A DNA stretch of 64,000 nucleotides from the NCBI GenBank assembly GCA_034180415.1, contig JAXFOK010000059.1:97724-161723 (forward strand). The letters run 5' to 3'. This document shows, piece after piece, positions 28,175-36,579 of the stretch; within the stretch, counting starts at the first letter, position 1, and each line of letters starts with the position of its first letter. Source of the stretch: CAKMMH01 sp927798255 (GTDB lineage Bacteria > Bdellovibrionota_C > UBA2361 > CAKMMH01). A program made the position numbers and the translations under genes. A model generated the notes under the pieces. It saw only the letters and a list, made by a program, of their open reading frames with translations. It was not told the DNA's origin and made no database searches.

Positions 28175-28438
28175 CAGGTGTCAGGTGTCAGGCTTCAGGA
28201 AACAGGTTTCGGGTATCGGGTGTCAGCTTCAGGTAGCAGGTAGCTGAATCCTGAAAGCTGATGGCAGAAACCAGATACCAGCTATCCGCATCCCGCTATC
28301 AGATTCCGGTGTCAGGAACTCAGGAGTCAGGAAACGGGTTTTAGGTTGCATGAAAAAGGTGCCAGGAAACGATATCAGAGTCTGGCTTCGGATGGCAGGT
28401 AGCTGATTTGCTGAATGCAGATAGCAGAAATCAGAAAA
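28175..28438. repeat. Degenerate 7-bp-period repeat, site H4 (longest)
   Basis: About 260 bp in which C-[A/T/G]-G recurs every 7 bp: CAGGTGT twice, CAGGCTT, CAGGAAA, CAGGTTT, CGGGTAT, CGGGTGT, later CTGAATC, CTGAAAG, CTGATGG, CAGAAAC, CAGATAC, CAGCTAT, CCGCATC and CCGCTAT. Occasional one-base slips reset the phase. It lies between the PRTase gene and the minus-strand S23-type gene, and forms the left flank of the palindromic S23 locus. Confidence 0.85.
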
Positions 28439-28451
28439 ATTTCGCATCGAG

Positions 28452-28486
28452 AAAAAAAGGCTCAAAAATTTTTTTAAGAGCCTTTT
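28452..28486 (-). terminator. Terminator of the minus-strand S23-type gene
   Basis: Read on the minus strand: AAAAGGCTC, an inner A/T stretch, GAGCCTTTT and a run of T. It mirrors the terminator at 29187-29222. Confidence 0.85.
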
Positions 28487-28502
28487 AAAAAGAATTTAAT
28501 TT

Positions 28503-28805
28503 CTAGCAAGCGTTCTTTATTAATCTATAAATATGAGCACAAATTGAATCAGCCTGATCTATTAAATTTTTAGGAGTATTTATCGTTAAATCAAGTATCG
28601 CTTTACACTCCCTAGCGCTTCCTAATGCTATTTGAAAAAAATGTTTCTGATCTAATAGTGTTTTTCTCCCTCTTCCCTCTGCAAGATTTAATGCAATTGA
28701 TGATGAGGCACGCGTTAGTTGATTTCTAAGCACGTTATTTACATGAAGCTTTTCACATTCTTTATAGAAATTGATAGCTAAATTGTATGTTCTAAAATTA
28801 TTCAT
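28503..28805 (-). CDS. Four-helix-bundle protein (23S rRNA IVS / S23 family), minus copy
   Basis: 100-aa protein of the small four-helix-bundle family first seen as ORFs in 23S rRNA intervening sequences and also as Avd accessory proteins of diversity-generating retroelements. Family blocks: NFRTYNLAINFYKECEKLH at the N-terminus, RNQLTRASSSIALNLAEG (27-44) and HFFQIALGSARECKAILDL (55-73). It is about 80% identical by eye to the divergent partner at 28873-29175. Its ATG and GGAGG site lie inside a perfect 31-bp inverted repeat shared with the partner. No rRNA or reverse transcriptase is nearby, so its job here is unknown. Confidence 0.85.
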   Translation of the reverse strand: MNNFRTYNLAINFYKECEKLHVNNVLRNQLTRASSSIALNLAEGRGRKTLLDQKHFFQIALGSARECKAILDLTINTPKNLIDQADSICAHIYRLIKNAC

Positions 28806-28877
28806 AAAAATTCCTCCAAAAAAATTTAATCCTCACAAAGGTTGGCGATTAAATTTTTTTGGAGGAATTTTTATGAA
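28801..28877. repeat. Central perfect inverted repeat carrying two divergent ribosome sites
   Basis: Arms 28801-28831 and 28847-28877 are exact 31-nt reverse complements around a 15-nt loop. Each arm contains GGAGG and the ATG of one S23-type gene, so both genes share an identical initiation region. No promoter is recognisable; whatever drives the genes must lie inside this 77-bp centre or read in from outside. Confidence 0.9.
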
Positions 28878-29175
28878 TAATTTTAGAACTTATAATTTAT
28901 CAATTTTGTTTTATAAAGAATGTGAAAAACTTCATGTTTCTTCTTGCCTTAGAAATCAGCTAACGCGTGCCTCATCATCAATTGCATTAAATCTTGCAGA
29001 GGGAAATGGGAGAAAACAAACAAATGACAGAAAACATTTTTTTCAAATAGCATATGGAAGCTTAAAAGAATGTAAAGCGATACTTGATTTAACGGTAAAT
29101 ACCCCTAAAAATTTAATATTACAGGCTGATGTTCTAGGAGCTCATATTTATAAATTAATAAAGAATGCTTGCTAG
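28873..29175 (+). CDS. Four-helix-bundle protein (23S rRNA IVS / S23 family), plus copy
   Basis: 100-aa paralogue of the minus-strand gene with the same blocks (RNQLTRASSSIALNLAEG, HFFQIAYGSLKECKAILDL) and an identical terminal LIKNAC. The start at 28873 is chosen because GGAGG lies 8-12 nt upstream and it matches the partner's start; the longer upstream reading frame runs back through the hairpin and is not credible. Differences cluster at positions such as 23-25, 45-53 and 83-92 and look helix-facing, so the two products could co-assemble with different surfaces. Co-assembly is inference. Confidence 0.85.
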   Translation: MNNFRTYNLSILFYKECEKLHVSSCLRNQLTRASSSIALNLAEGNGRKQTNDRKHFFQIAYGSLKECKAILDLTVNTPKNLILQADVLGAHIYKLIKNAC

Positions 29176-29186
29176 AAATATATTTT

Positions 29187-29222
29187 TAAAAGGCTCTTAA
29201 AAAAATTTTTGAGCCTTTTTCT
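29187..29222 (+). terminator. Terminator of the plus-strand S23-type gene
   Basis: AAAAGGCTC, A/T-rich inner stretch, GAGCCTTTTT: the mirror image of the left terminator, about 385 bp from the centre of the locus, as on the other side. Confidence 0.85.
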
Positions 29223-29242
29223 TCTAATGCTAAGATTTAAAG

Positions 29243-29388
29243 CGGAAACTGGTTTCGAGCATCTGGACTCTGGCTTCGGGTAGCTGGTAGCAGAAAGCTG
29301 AATGCAGAATGCGGATGGCAGATAGCGGAAAGCGGAATGCTGAAACCAAAAACCAGCAACCAGCTTTCCTGCTCCCAACTTCCAGCAT
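29243..29388. repeat. Degenerate 7-bp-period repeat, site H5
   Basis: Very regular heptads: CTGGACT, CTGGCTT, CGGGTAG, CTGGTAG, CAGAAAG, CTGAATG, CAGAATG, CGGATGG, CAGATAG, CGGAAAG, CGGAATG, CTGAAAC, CAAAAAC, CAGCAAC, CAGCTTT. It forms the right flank of the S23 locus and ends at the ligA stop codon. Confidence 0.88.
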
Positions 29389-29390
29389 TA

Positions 29391-31343
29391 CTAAAGCTCC
29401 CCTCTTACCAATTCATCTTCACTAATAATCTTAATACCTAATTCTTTTGCTTTCATATTTTTAGTAGAAGTTGAAGTTACATCATTATTTATAAGATATT
29501 TAACATTATTAGATATCGCTTTTAAAACTTTTCCACCTCTATCTTCTATATATTTTATAAGCTCATCTCGATTTTTAAAATTATTTACACTTCCTGTAAT
29601 TACAAACGTTAAATCATTTAATGACGTATCTTTTTTCTCTTCTTTTATGAAATTAACTTCTAATGTTAAATTATTTAATTCTTCCCTAAATGTCTCATTA
29701 TTAAACTCATCGACCCACTCCTTTGCAATAACTTCACCTATTCCATCAATATTGCTAAGCTCTTGAAATGTAAGAGCGCATATTTTTTCATAATCATTAT
29801 TAAATTTACTACATATAAGCTTTGCACGCGATAAGCCAATGTCTGGAATACCAAGAGCATAAATAAAATTCTCAAGCTTAACATTTCTTGATTTTTCAAT
29901 TGATGAAATTAAATTGTTATATGATTTTTCACCAAAACCTTCAAAAAGAATAATACGCCCTTTATACTGTTCAAGTTTATAAATATCAGAATACCTCTTT
30001 ATCATTCCTTCACTTATAAGTTTATTTAAAATTGCCTCTGATATTCCCTCAATATTCATTGCATTTCGACTTACAAATAAACTTAATTTCTTTAAAAACT
30101 TTGCACTACAAAACTCATTTGTACAATATAAATACTTAACATCAGAATCCATAACTATTCTTGCCTCTGCTTTACATACAGGACAAATCTTGGGAATTTC
30201 TAAGTTATTACTTCTTGTAAAATTTTCTGCAATTTGTGGAATAATCATATTTGCTTTATATACCGAAATTTCATCTCCTATACCAATTTCTAATCCTTGT
30301 AAAATTGATACATTATGAAGTGACGCACGAGATACAGTCGTTCCCTCAAGTTCTACCGGATCAAAAATAGCGACAGGATTTATAAGCCCAGTCCTTGATA
30401 CAAGCCAATCTATACTTCTTAATGTAGTTTTCGCTGTCTCATCTTGCCACTTAAACGCTATTGAATGTCTTGGAAATTTTGCAGTTGCCCCTAAACTTTT
30501 CGAATAAGAAATATCATCAAATGTAAGCACTAATCCATCAGATGGAATATCATAACTTTTTACTCTTTCCTTAAAAACCAAAACTTTCTCTTTTAAATTA
30601 TTTTTATTTACAATTTCACTTTCTACAACTTGAAATCCAAGTTTTGTTAAAAATTCAAAACATTCTTTCTTAGAATTTGAAATAAAATCTGATGACTCAA
30701 TTAACGAAAAAATAACACAATTAACATTTCTTTTAGCAGTTACTTCACTATCTAGCTGCCTAACAGAACCTGAACATAGATTTCTTGGATTTTTATATAT
30801 ATCCCCTGAATCTTCATTCATCTTATTGAAATCTGAATACTTAATAATAGCTTCCCCTCTTAATATAAGTTTTCCTTTATAATCAATGGTTAGTGGTACA
30901 TTTTTAAACTTTTTAACATTTTCAGTTACTACCTCACCTATTATTCCATTTCCTCTTGTAACTCCACTTACAAGTTTTCCATTTTCATATGTTAACACAA
31001 TCGTTAACCCATCTAATTTCCACGATAAAAGCCCTTCTCTATCTTGAATAAAATTTATAAGCTCTGATATTTGTTTTGTCTTTTGAAGAGAAAGCATAGG
31101 GGCGCTATGCTGAACACGCGCTAAAGAATTTGAAATTTCTGGCTCTACATTAATACTTGGACTATCTTCAAGGATTACACCAGTTTTACTTTCTAGCTCT
31201 TGAAGCTCATCATAAAGCTTATCGTACTCAAAATCAGTCATTATCGATATGTTTTTTCTATAATACGAATTTGAAGCCTCATTTAAAACGCTTACTAGCT
31301 CTTTCATCTTATCAAGCTTATTTTTTTCTACACTATTGTCCAC
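29391..31343 (-). CDS. ligA: NAD-dependent DNA ligase LigA
   Basis: Seals nicks in replication and repair using NAD+. The adenylation domain has the active-site Lys109 in SWKLDGLTI and RGEAIIKYSD. The OB-fold region has GATAKFPRHSIAFKW and PVAIFDPVEL. A four-Cys zinc finger is formed by CPVCKAEA and CTNEFCSAK. Helix-hairpin-helix repeats include GIPDIGLSRAK and LSNIDGIGEVIA, and the C-terminal BRCT domain (about 577-650) contains FVITGSVNNFKNRDELI. All domains are present and 650 aa is normal, so it should be the functional replicative ligase. It stands alone, with repeat H5 touching its 3' end. Confidence 0.97.
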   Translation of the reverse strand: MDNSVEKNKLDKMKELVSVLNEASNSYYRKNISIMTDFEYDKLYDELQELESKTGVILEDSPSINVEPEISNSLARVQHSAPMLSLQKTKQISELINFIQDREGLLSWKLDGLTIVLTYENGKLVSGVTRGNGIIGEVVTENVKKFKNVPLTIDYKGKLILRGEAIIKYSDFNKMNEDSGDIYKNPRNLCSGSVRQLDSEVTAKRNVNCVIFSLIESSDFISNSKKECFEFLTKLGFQVVESEIVNKNNLKEKVLVFKERVKSYDIPSDGLVLTFDDISYSKSLGATAKFPRHSIAFKWQDETAKTTLRSIDWLVSRTGLINPVAIFDPVELEGTTVSRASLHNVSILQGLEIGIGDEISVYKANMIIPQIAENFTRSNNLEIPKICPVCKAEARIVMDSDVKYLYCTNEFCSAKFLKKLSLFVSRNAMNIEGISEAILNKLISEGMIKRYSDIYKLEQYKGRIILFEGFGEKSYNNLISSIEKSRNVKLENFIYALGIPDIGLSRAKLICSKFNNDYEKICALTFQELSNIDGIGEVIAKEWVDEFNNETFREELNNLTLEVNFIKEEKKDTSLNDLTFVITGSVNNFKNRDELIKYIEDRGGKVLKAISNNVKYLINNDVTSTSTKNMKAKELGIKIISEDELVRGEL

Positions 31344-31540
31344 TTTTTACCGTATACTCCCTTTACATGAAATCTTCATAAAATTAACAAAAAATGAAAA
31401 ATATACATATATAATAAATAATTACATGAAAATTTAAAATAATAATAAATTAAATATAAAAAATATTTAGAAGCAAATCCTTAATTTTTAAGATTATATC
31501 TTTGTGCTATGTAAAATTCACAGAAAAAAGGATATGGTAT

Positions 31541-31939
31541 ATGGATAATATAAACTTAGATGATAATTTCTCAAAAGAATTGATGTGTTTGAGATTACAG
31601 ATTGAAACCCTATTTGAAAATGTTGGTGGGGAAGATTGCATAAATTTATTAAATAAAATCTCAAAATTATCATTATCAGAAAGAGAAATACTCTTAAAAC
31701 AATTTAACAATATAGTTCAAAAATTATTAGCAAATACTAAAAGAAAAAAATCGCTTCAAGATGTTGCAAATGAAAAGTTTGAAAATGAACTATATGATAG
31801 CATCGAACAAGAATTTAATAATATTCAAGTTAACGATTTAAGCAGCATGAATGCAGCGTCTCGTTTCAAAATTGTAAATGGTGGTAAAAGTAGAATGAAA
31901 AGAAAAGTTATTAAATTCAACGAATTCTATAATTATTAA
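31541..31939 (+). CDS. Hypothetical small soluble protein
   Basis: I do not recognise this protein of about 132 aa. The ATG at 31541 is preferred over one 39 nt upstream because an AAAAGGA site precedes it. The sequence is helical and charged, with a Leu/Ile-rich N-terminal half (CINLLNKISKLSLSE) and a basic C-terminus (GGKSRMKRKVIKF). There is no signal peptide or membrane segment. It stands between the divergent ligA and the convergent RluA-type gene. Confidence 0.6.
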   Translation: MDNINLDDNFSKELMCLRLQIETLFENVGGEDCINLLNKISKLSLSEREILLKQFNNIVQKLLANTKRKKSLQDVANEKFENELYDSIEQEFNNIQVNDLSSMNAASRFKIVNGGKSRMKRKVIKFNEFYNY

Positions 31940-31966
31940 TTATTTAAAAGCAATTAATGTATCTTA

Positions 31967-32926
31967 TTAAATGACATCTTTTGGAAACCAGTCGGGAAGT
32001 AAATTATAAGGTGCGTTAATTGTAATTAAATTCGAATCTCTATCCTTAAATTCAAGTTTAAAGCACACAAGGCACAATTCGCTATTAATAGCACCGTTAT
32101 AAAAATTATCCCCAATAATCGGAAACCCAAGCGAGCTAATATGGACTCTAATCTGATGAGTACGTCCTGTAATAGGACGAGCAAGTAAAATAGTAGAATT
32201 TTCTTCTCTATTTCTTTTTATAACTTTAAAAATTGTTCTTGCATCCTTCCCTTCATTAGACTCATTACTGACTGAAATTCTAAGCACTGGGTGTTCTTTA
32301 CTTTTAGAAATATTAAAATCACAATCGTACTCATCAAATGGAACATCTCCACTTACTTTTAACATATAATATTTCTGTATATCCTTTTTCTCAAATAATT
32401 TCTGTACAAACTCATGACGTTCTTCTTGATAGCTTCCAATAACTAACCCTTGAGTCGATGTATCAAGACGGCTTGGAAGATGTACCTGACTTTTATAATA
32501 TTTTTCTAAATATGACCTTAAATTATAAAATTTTTGTTCCTTTGAAGGAGTTGTAGGAAGCTTTCTTGGCTTATAATATACAACTATACCATTTTTCTCA
32601 TAAACAATATTATCTTTACAAAATTTAGGAAAAAATTCGCTTAAATTATCGATATCATATTTTGGTTCATAATATTCGATATTACATGGATAATTTATAA
32701 TATCATCAAAATTTGCAGGAATCCCATTTACAAAAATGCCACCTAGTAAAAATCTCTTCTTCCAACTTTCAGTATCAATATGTGGCATTACACTTATTAA
32801 ATAATCAACTAATCTTACTTCACTACTATCTAATCTTTGGAAAAAATTTCGTTTACTTGTAAATGTGTTTTGGATTCTATCAAAATTAACGACACTATTT
32901 TGTATTTGAAATTGCTTCTTTTTCAA
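31967..32926 (-). CDS. RluA-family RNA pseudouridine synthase
   Basis: Isomerises uridine to pseudouridine in rRNA or tRNA. The catalytic-Asp motif is HLPSRLDTSTQGLVI (about 150-164). The C-terminal family motif PITGRTHQIRVH (about 268-279) is followed by GFPIIGDNFYNG. An S4-like N-terminal region (about 40-85) precedes the catalytic domain. Length 319 aa fits RluC/RluD-type enzymes; the target position cannot be predicted. Its start overlaps the preceding exported-protein gene by 32 nt, making it the last gene of the FHA-kinase operon. Confidence 0.9.
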   Translation of the reverse strand: MKKKQFQIQNSVVNFDRIQNTFTSKRNFFQRLDSSEVRLVDYLISVMPHIDTESWKKRFLLGGIFVNGIPANFDDIINYPCNIEYYEPKYDIDNLSEFFPKFCKDNIVYEKNGIVVYYKPRKLPTTPSKEQKFYNLRSYLEKYYKSQVHLPSRLDTSTQGLVIGSYQEERHEFVQKLFEKKDIQKYYMLKVSGDVPFDEYDCDFNISKSKEHPVLRISVSNESNEGKDARTIFKVIKRNREENSTILLARPITGRTHQIRVHISSLGFPIIGDNFYNGAINSELCLVCFKLEFKDRDSNLITINAPYNLLPDWFPKDVI

Positions 32927-33539
32927 CTCTAACCCTATTTAATTTGTGAGCATCTGAATTTTTAATAGCAAGCTTTAAAAATGATAGTCTTATAAGTAAA
33001 TCTTCTTTAGGAAGCTCTAATCCTAATGGGTCATCATATGTTAGTCCAAAATATTTTTCAAGATTATTTAAAACAAATATCATATCTTCAGACATTAATT
33101 TTGAAATCTCTTTATATAAAAGTTCTTGCCTTTTTTTTCTTGTAGTAACCAATTCACTAAGGACTGATTCTTGACCTGAAAGCAAAGTGATATCAGCTTT
33201 TTTATTACTACATACCGGAAGTTTTACCTCGTCTTTGACATATTCTCTAAGTGTTTTTATTGTACTAAACTTTCTTTCATTATTATTGTCTTGCGAAAAC
33301 GCTCCAACTAAAACATCTTTATCAGCGGTATCGATGTTAAACGTAACCATCGTTCCTGATTTAAATTTAATATAATTTGTCTTATCAATAATTTTTAATG
33401 TTCCATCTTTTGCTACTACTACACCTTTTGCAATTTTTATATTATCAAAATCTTGAGGAACATAAACATTTACAATATCAGCATAAGATGCCGAAGCAAA
33501 CGATAATAATAATGTTATAAAAAATTTAATTACTCTCAT
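32895..33539 (-). CDS. Unrecognised exported protein of the kinase operon (distal)
   Basis: I do not recognise this family. The product (about 214 aa from the Met at 33539) has a clear signal peptide MRVIKFFITLLLSFASASYA with probable cleavage after SYA. The mature N-terminal half is beta-rich (VVVAKDGTLKIID, GTMVTFNID) and the C-terminal half is helical and charged. A longer reading with seven more residues (33560) exists and would overlap the preceding gene by 35 nt. Overlaps on both sides mark it as an integral part of the operon. Confidence 0.7.
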   Translation of the reverse strand: MRVIKFFITLLLSFASASYADIVNVYVPQDFDNIKIAKGVVVAKDGTLKIIDKTNYIKFKSGTMVTFNIDTADKDVLVGAFSQDNNNERKFSTIKTLREYVKDEVKLPVCSNKKADITLLSGQESVLSELVTTRKKRQELLYKEISKLMSEDMIFVLNNLEKYFGLTYDDPLGLELPKEDLLIRLSFLKLAIKNSDAHKLNRVRVEKEAISNTK

Positions 33540-34083
33540 TACGTGATACTCTTTCATCAAACCATTTTAATAATTTAAAAATCTCATCCATTACCATTTC
33601 TTTTCTTTCTTCAATGTTTGCATCATCGAATGTTTGTTGTAATTTTTCCGTTGAATCAGAGGAAGTAGGAAAATCACAAAGTCTTTTAACACTATATCTT
33701 TTACTCACACTTTTACTTGCACGTAACGAATCACCATATTCGTCCATTACGAAAACATAACTTAAAGTTTTCTTTGGGTAAAAAATATCAAAATCATACA
33801 CAGGTCTATCATATTCGTCCCAATAAACTTGATTAGAAGCAACATCTATAGCCTTTCCATCAATAACTGCAACCAATTTCACTTTATTATTAACATTACG
33901 TGTACCATTTAATACAGCCTTAAGAGTAAGTGGTAACCCTGCAGATTTAAAAGTCCTAGCGTCTGGAGGATTATGAAAAAGATTTTTTGCACTAATTGCA
34001 AATGCACTTGTTGTACAAAGTAACACTTGGCATATAACAAAAGAAAATAACAAATATGTTTTAACAAATAATAATCTCTTCAT
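33526..34083 (-). CDS. Unrecognised exported protein of the kinase operon (proximal)
   Basis: 185-aa protein with a signal peptide (KRLLFVKTYLLFSFVICQ core, probable cleavage after SAFA). The mature part has a beta-sandwich-like stretch (PLTLKAVLNGTRNVNN, VKLVAVIDGKAI, YDFDIFYPKKTLSYVFVMD) reminiscent of extracellular Ig-like domains, then a charged helical C-terminus. It begins 8 nt after the kinase gene. An envelope ligand or partner for the kinase's outside domain is possible but is inference from position. Confidence 0.7.
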   Translation of the reverse strand: MKRLLFVKTYLLFSFVICQVLLCTTSAFAISAKNLFHNPPDARTFKSAGLPLTLKAVLNGTRNVNNKVKLVAVIDGKAIDVASNQVYWDEYDRPVYDFDIFYPKKTLSYVFVMDEYGDSLRASKSVSKRYSVKRLCDFPTSSDSTEKLQQTFDDANIEERKEMVMDEIFKLLKWFDERVSRNESN

Positions 34084-34091
34084 ATCTTAGT

Positions 34092-35807
34092 TTATAAAAC
34101 TCTTTTTAAACTCCAAGTCCCCTTTTCACCTGTAACTTTATTTACTAAATTACCTGTAATTAAATTTTTTGAAATAGTAACAGGTTTAAGGACTAAAATC
34201 ACACCATTAAATCTAACTTCCATCGTACCTGAATTATTATTATTATCAAACATCACAGGCATAAATCCTTCTTCTTTAACTTGAAAAATAAAATTACCAT
34301 CATTAACAGTTATCATAAATGGCAAACTTGGATATAACACTTTTTCAAGTGTTCCTTCATATACACCATTTTCTAAATTTGGAAATGATAATTTAATATT
34401 ATCAAACTTACCAACTCGAACATCTTCTTTGTTATTTTTTCGTCCAAATATAGAATTAGAATCAAATACGCCTAAAGAAAAAAGTAAAAGCAATATTGCA
34501 AAAATAAATAACAAAAGTAAAAACAACTTCTTTTTAATTTCTACTTTGCTTTGTAAAACGGGCTTAAACGTACCAAGATCTGAAGCATCAGAATTACTAA
34601 TATTTTTTGACGATTTTAAATTAGAATTTGCACTTACTATATCATTAACTTTAAGTCCTTTACTATTATTCTTTTTATTTCTCTCTCTCTCAAGCTCTTG
34701 CAATTTCTCTTGATTGATTTCTTTTAGAGTCATTTTAGTTACATCTCTAACATAAGTATTCTCAATTTCTTTAACTTTATTATTGTTATCTATAACTTCA
34801 TCATTCTTATTAAACTTATATTCATTCTTATTATCAATTATCGTATCAATTTTCCTATTTTCTTTTTTACTATTATTAACTTTCTGATTATTTACATTTT
34901 TATTATTTTTTTGAATTGCATCATTACCACTATTTTTCTTAACTAAATTATCAAAATTCTCAAATTCTTTTTCTATGTTTTCAATATCTTCTAAATGATC
35001 TCTTGTTAAACGCCTTGAAGCTTCAACATTTATTGGGTTCCTTGCGTTTAGAAAATCGAGAACCTGAGCAGCTGTTTCAAAACGCTCAATTGGATTAGGA
35101 TTAAGCATTTTCTTTAAGCAATAAGAAATTTTTTTGTTCTTGATTAAATCTACATTAAAGGACTTACTATGTGTAAATAAATAAAAGAAGCTTGCTCCGA
35201 GAGAATAAATATCTGCGTTAAAACTAACATTATCATTTGTAAAATATTCAGGGGCTACAAAATCATTTTTTTCGATTCCTATTTTTAATTGTTTTGCATT
35301 GTTAAGCTCATAAATGACTTCACCTTGTCCAAAATCCCCTAGTTTTATAACGTCGTTTTCGAAAACCAACATATTTTCAGGACAAATATCTCTATGAATA
35401 AAACCAACTTTATGAATAAAATCCAAGCCCTCTAATAATTTTAATAAATAGCCTTCACCTCTTTCATAATCGAGCAATTCACCATTTAAGAATTTTTGAA
35501 TATCACCAAACTTTGCATACTCCATTACTAGATAACAGATCTTATCCAAAGCTTGGAAATCTTCCAATTTAACGACATTATTATGCCTACATGAAACAAG
35601 AGATAAAGATTCTTTTCTTAGTAATTCCCTATTTTTAGCATTACCTGTATCGCCATTTTGCTTATCAACAAGCACCTTTATAGCAACATCTTTATCCTCA
35701 TCCAATAATTTAGCATGATAGACAACACTACTTTGCCCTCTACCAACTATTGAAAAAATTTCATATTTGCCATCAAATATTTTTCTTTTATTGTTATTAT
35801 TATTCAT
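34092..35807 (-). CDS. Transmembrane Ser/Thr protein kinase (Hanks type)
   Basis: 571-aa receptor-like kinase. The catalytic domain (about 14-265) has the Gly-rich loop GRGQSSVV, VAIKVLV with the ATP-binding Lys, catalytic HRDICPEN, metal-binding GDFGQG and FVAPEY in the APE position, so all key residues are present and activity is expected. A long Asn/Lys/Glu-rich juxtamembrane linker (about 280-430) follows, then one hydrophobic helix (LFLLLLFIFAILLLLFSLG) and an exterior domain of about 120 residues that looks beta-rich and may sense an envelope signal. The start overlaps the FHA gene by 8 nt. Confidence 0.93.
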   Translation of the reverse strand: MNNNNNKRKIFDGKYEIFSIVGRGQSSVVYHAKLLDEDKDVAIKVLVDKQNGDTGNAKNRELLRKESLSLVSCRHNNVVKLEDFQALDKICYLVMEYAKFGDIQKFLNGELLDYERGEGYLLKLLEGLDFIHKVGFIHRDICPENMLVFENDVIKLGDFGQGEVIYELNNAKQLKIGIEKNDFVAPEYFTNDNVSFNADIYSLGASFFYLFTHSKSFNVDLIKNKKISYCLKKMLNPNPIERFETAAQVLDFLNARNPINVEASRRLTRDHLEDIENIEKEFENFDNLVKKNSGNDAIQKNNKNVNNQKVNNSKKENRKIDTIIDNKNEYKFNKNDEVIDNNNKVKEIENTYVRDVTKMTLKEINQEKLQELERERNKKNNSKGLKVNDIVSANSNLKSSKNISNSDASDLGTFKPVLQSKVEIKKKLFLLLLFIFAILLLLFSLGVFDSNSIFGRKNNKEDVRVGKFDNIKLSFPNLENGVYEGTLEKVLYPSLPFMITVNDGNFIFQVKEEGFMPVMFDNNNNSGTMEVRFNGVILVLKPVTISKNLITGNLVNKVTGEKGTWSLKRVL

Positions 35808-36165
35808 TAACTAAAATACTTAATTGAAAATGTTTGCTAGTACCAACTCTTAGCTTATCGCCGTGTTTTAATGATACTACACCTTTTAGACGCTTTTCAA
35901 CCGTTTGAGATTCTTTTAAATAATAGGAACCTTCTTTACTAAAGATATCTTGGACTTCAATTTTATTGTCTTGAGTTACATTTATAGCTAAATGGGGAGA
36001 ATCTACATCTTCTCTGTTAACGATGATATCATTCTTTTCCTGAGTTAACCCATTGTTTTTAACAATATATCTACCGACTCTAAGCTCATACGCTTCACCT
36101 AGCTCATTATCATCATAAGCTACTAAAAATCCTACAAGTTTACTTTTATTTTTATTTTTTGCCAT
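35800..36165 (-). CDS. FHA domain protein
   Basis: 121-aa protein that is essentially one forkhead-associated phosphothreonine-binding domain: ELRVGRYIV with the conserved Gly-Arg, DSPHLAINV with the Ser-x-x-His, KEGSYYL in the N/G position and LKHGDKLRVGTSKHFQL. It is the first gene of the operon and overlaps the kinase start by 8 nt. The likely role is binding the autophosphorylated kinase or its substrate, as in other bacterial kinase-FHA pairs. The partner is inferred from adjacency. Confidence 0.88.
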   Translation of the reverse strand: MAKNKNKSKLVGFLVAYDDNELGEAYELRVGRYIVKNNGLTQEKNDIIVNREDVDSPHLAINVTQDNKIEVQDIFSKEGSYYLKESQTVEKRLKGVVSLKHGDKLRVGTSKHFQLSILVNE

Positions 36166-36579
36166 ACAAACACCTCAAAAAAATTAAAAGGACATAAGAA
36201 ACTGATATTATTATCTTACATTTAGTATGTAAGTGCTTCTATTTTCTTTTTACTTATTTTAGTAACATATATTTAAATTTGAAAATTTCAAAATTTTTTG
36301 CTAAATTATAAGCTTAAATATTTTATAATATTTAAATCATTATCATTTTATATGTTTTTTAGTAAGTTATCCTAATAATTTGATAATTTTAATATAATAA
36401 ATTACTAGCGTCTAAATAAACGTTATCTTATTTTTTAAAGTTTTTATTTTGATATTTTATGTCGTAAGTACTAGAAAGAAGTTAGGAAAACTTTAAAAAA
36501 AGAGAAAGAAAACTTACCTAAAAAATTATACTTAATTAATACAACAACTTATATATTTATATTAAACAATAGTAAGCTT
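36166..36579. other. Divergent AT-rich intergenic region, no gene seen
   Basis: 414 bp between the divergent FHA and typA starts, very AT-rich. Promoters for both sides must lie here, but several weak TATAAT-like and TTGATA-like hexamers compete and I cannot assign one. No small gene with a ribosome site was found. Neither repeat family occurs in it. Confidence 0.7.

Noticed and set aside
28175..28438. CRISPR array
   Set aside because: The unit is 7 bp and every unit varies; there are no constant 23-40-bp repeats or equal spacers and no cas genes.
28229..28465. Open frame of 78 codons on the minus strand inside the H4 repeat
   Set aside because: Its codons simply translate the 7-bp repeat (Leu/Pro/Ser/Ala/Phe cycles). 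No ribosome site or protein-like composition. The same holds for the frame at 29172-29378.
28452..29226. Diversity-generating retroelement with Avd
   Set aside because: S23 proteins resemble Avd, but no reverse transcriptase, template repeat or variable-repeat target gene is in the window.
36334..36350. Fur-box-like AATCATTATCATTTTA upstream of typA
   Set aside because: Only one half resembles the Fur consensus and the region is so AT-rich that chance matches are expected; no iron genes adjoin.
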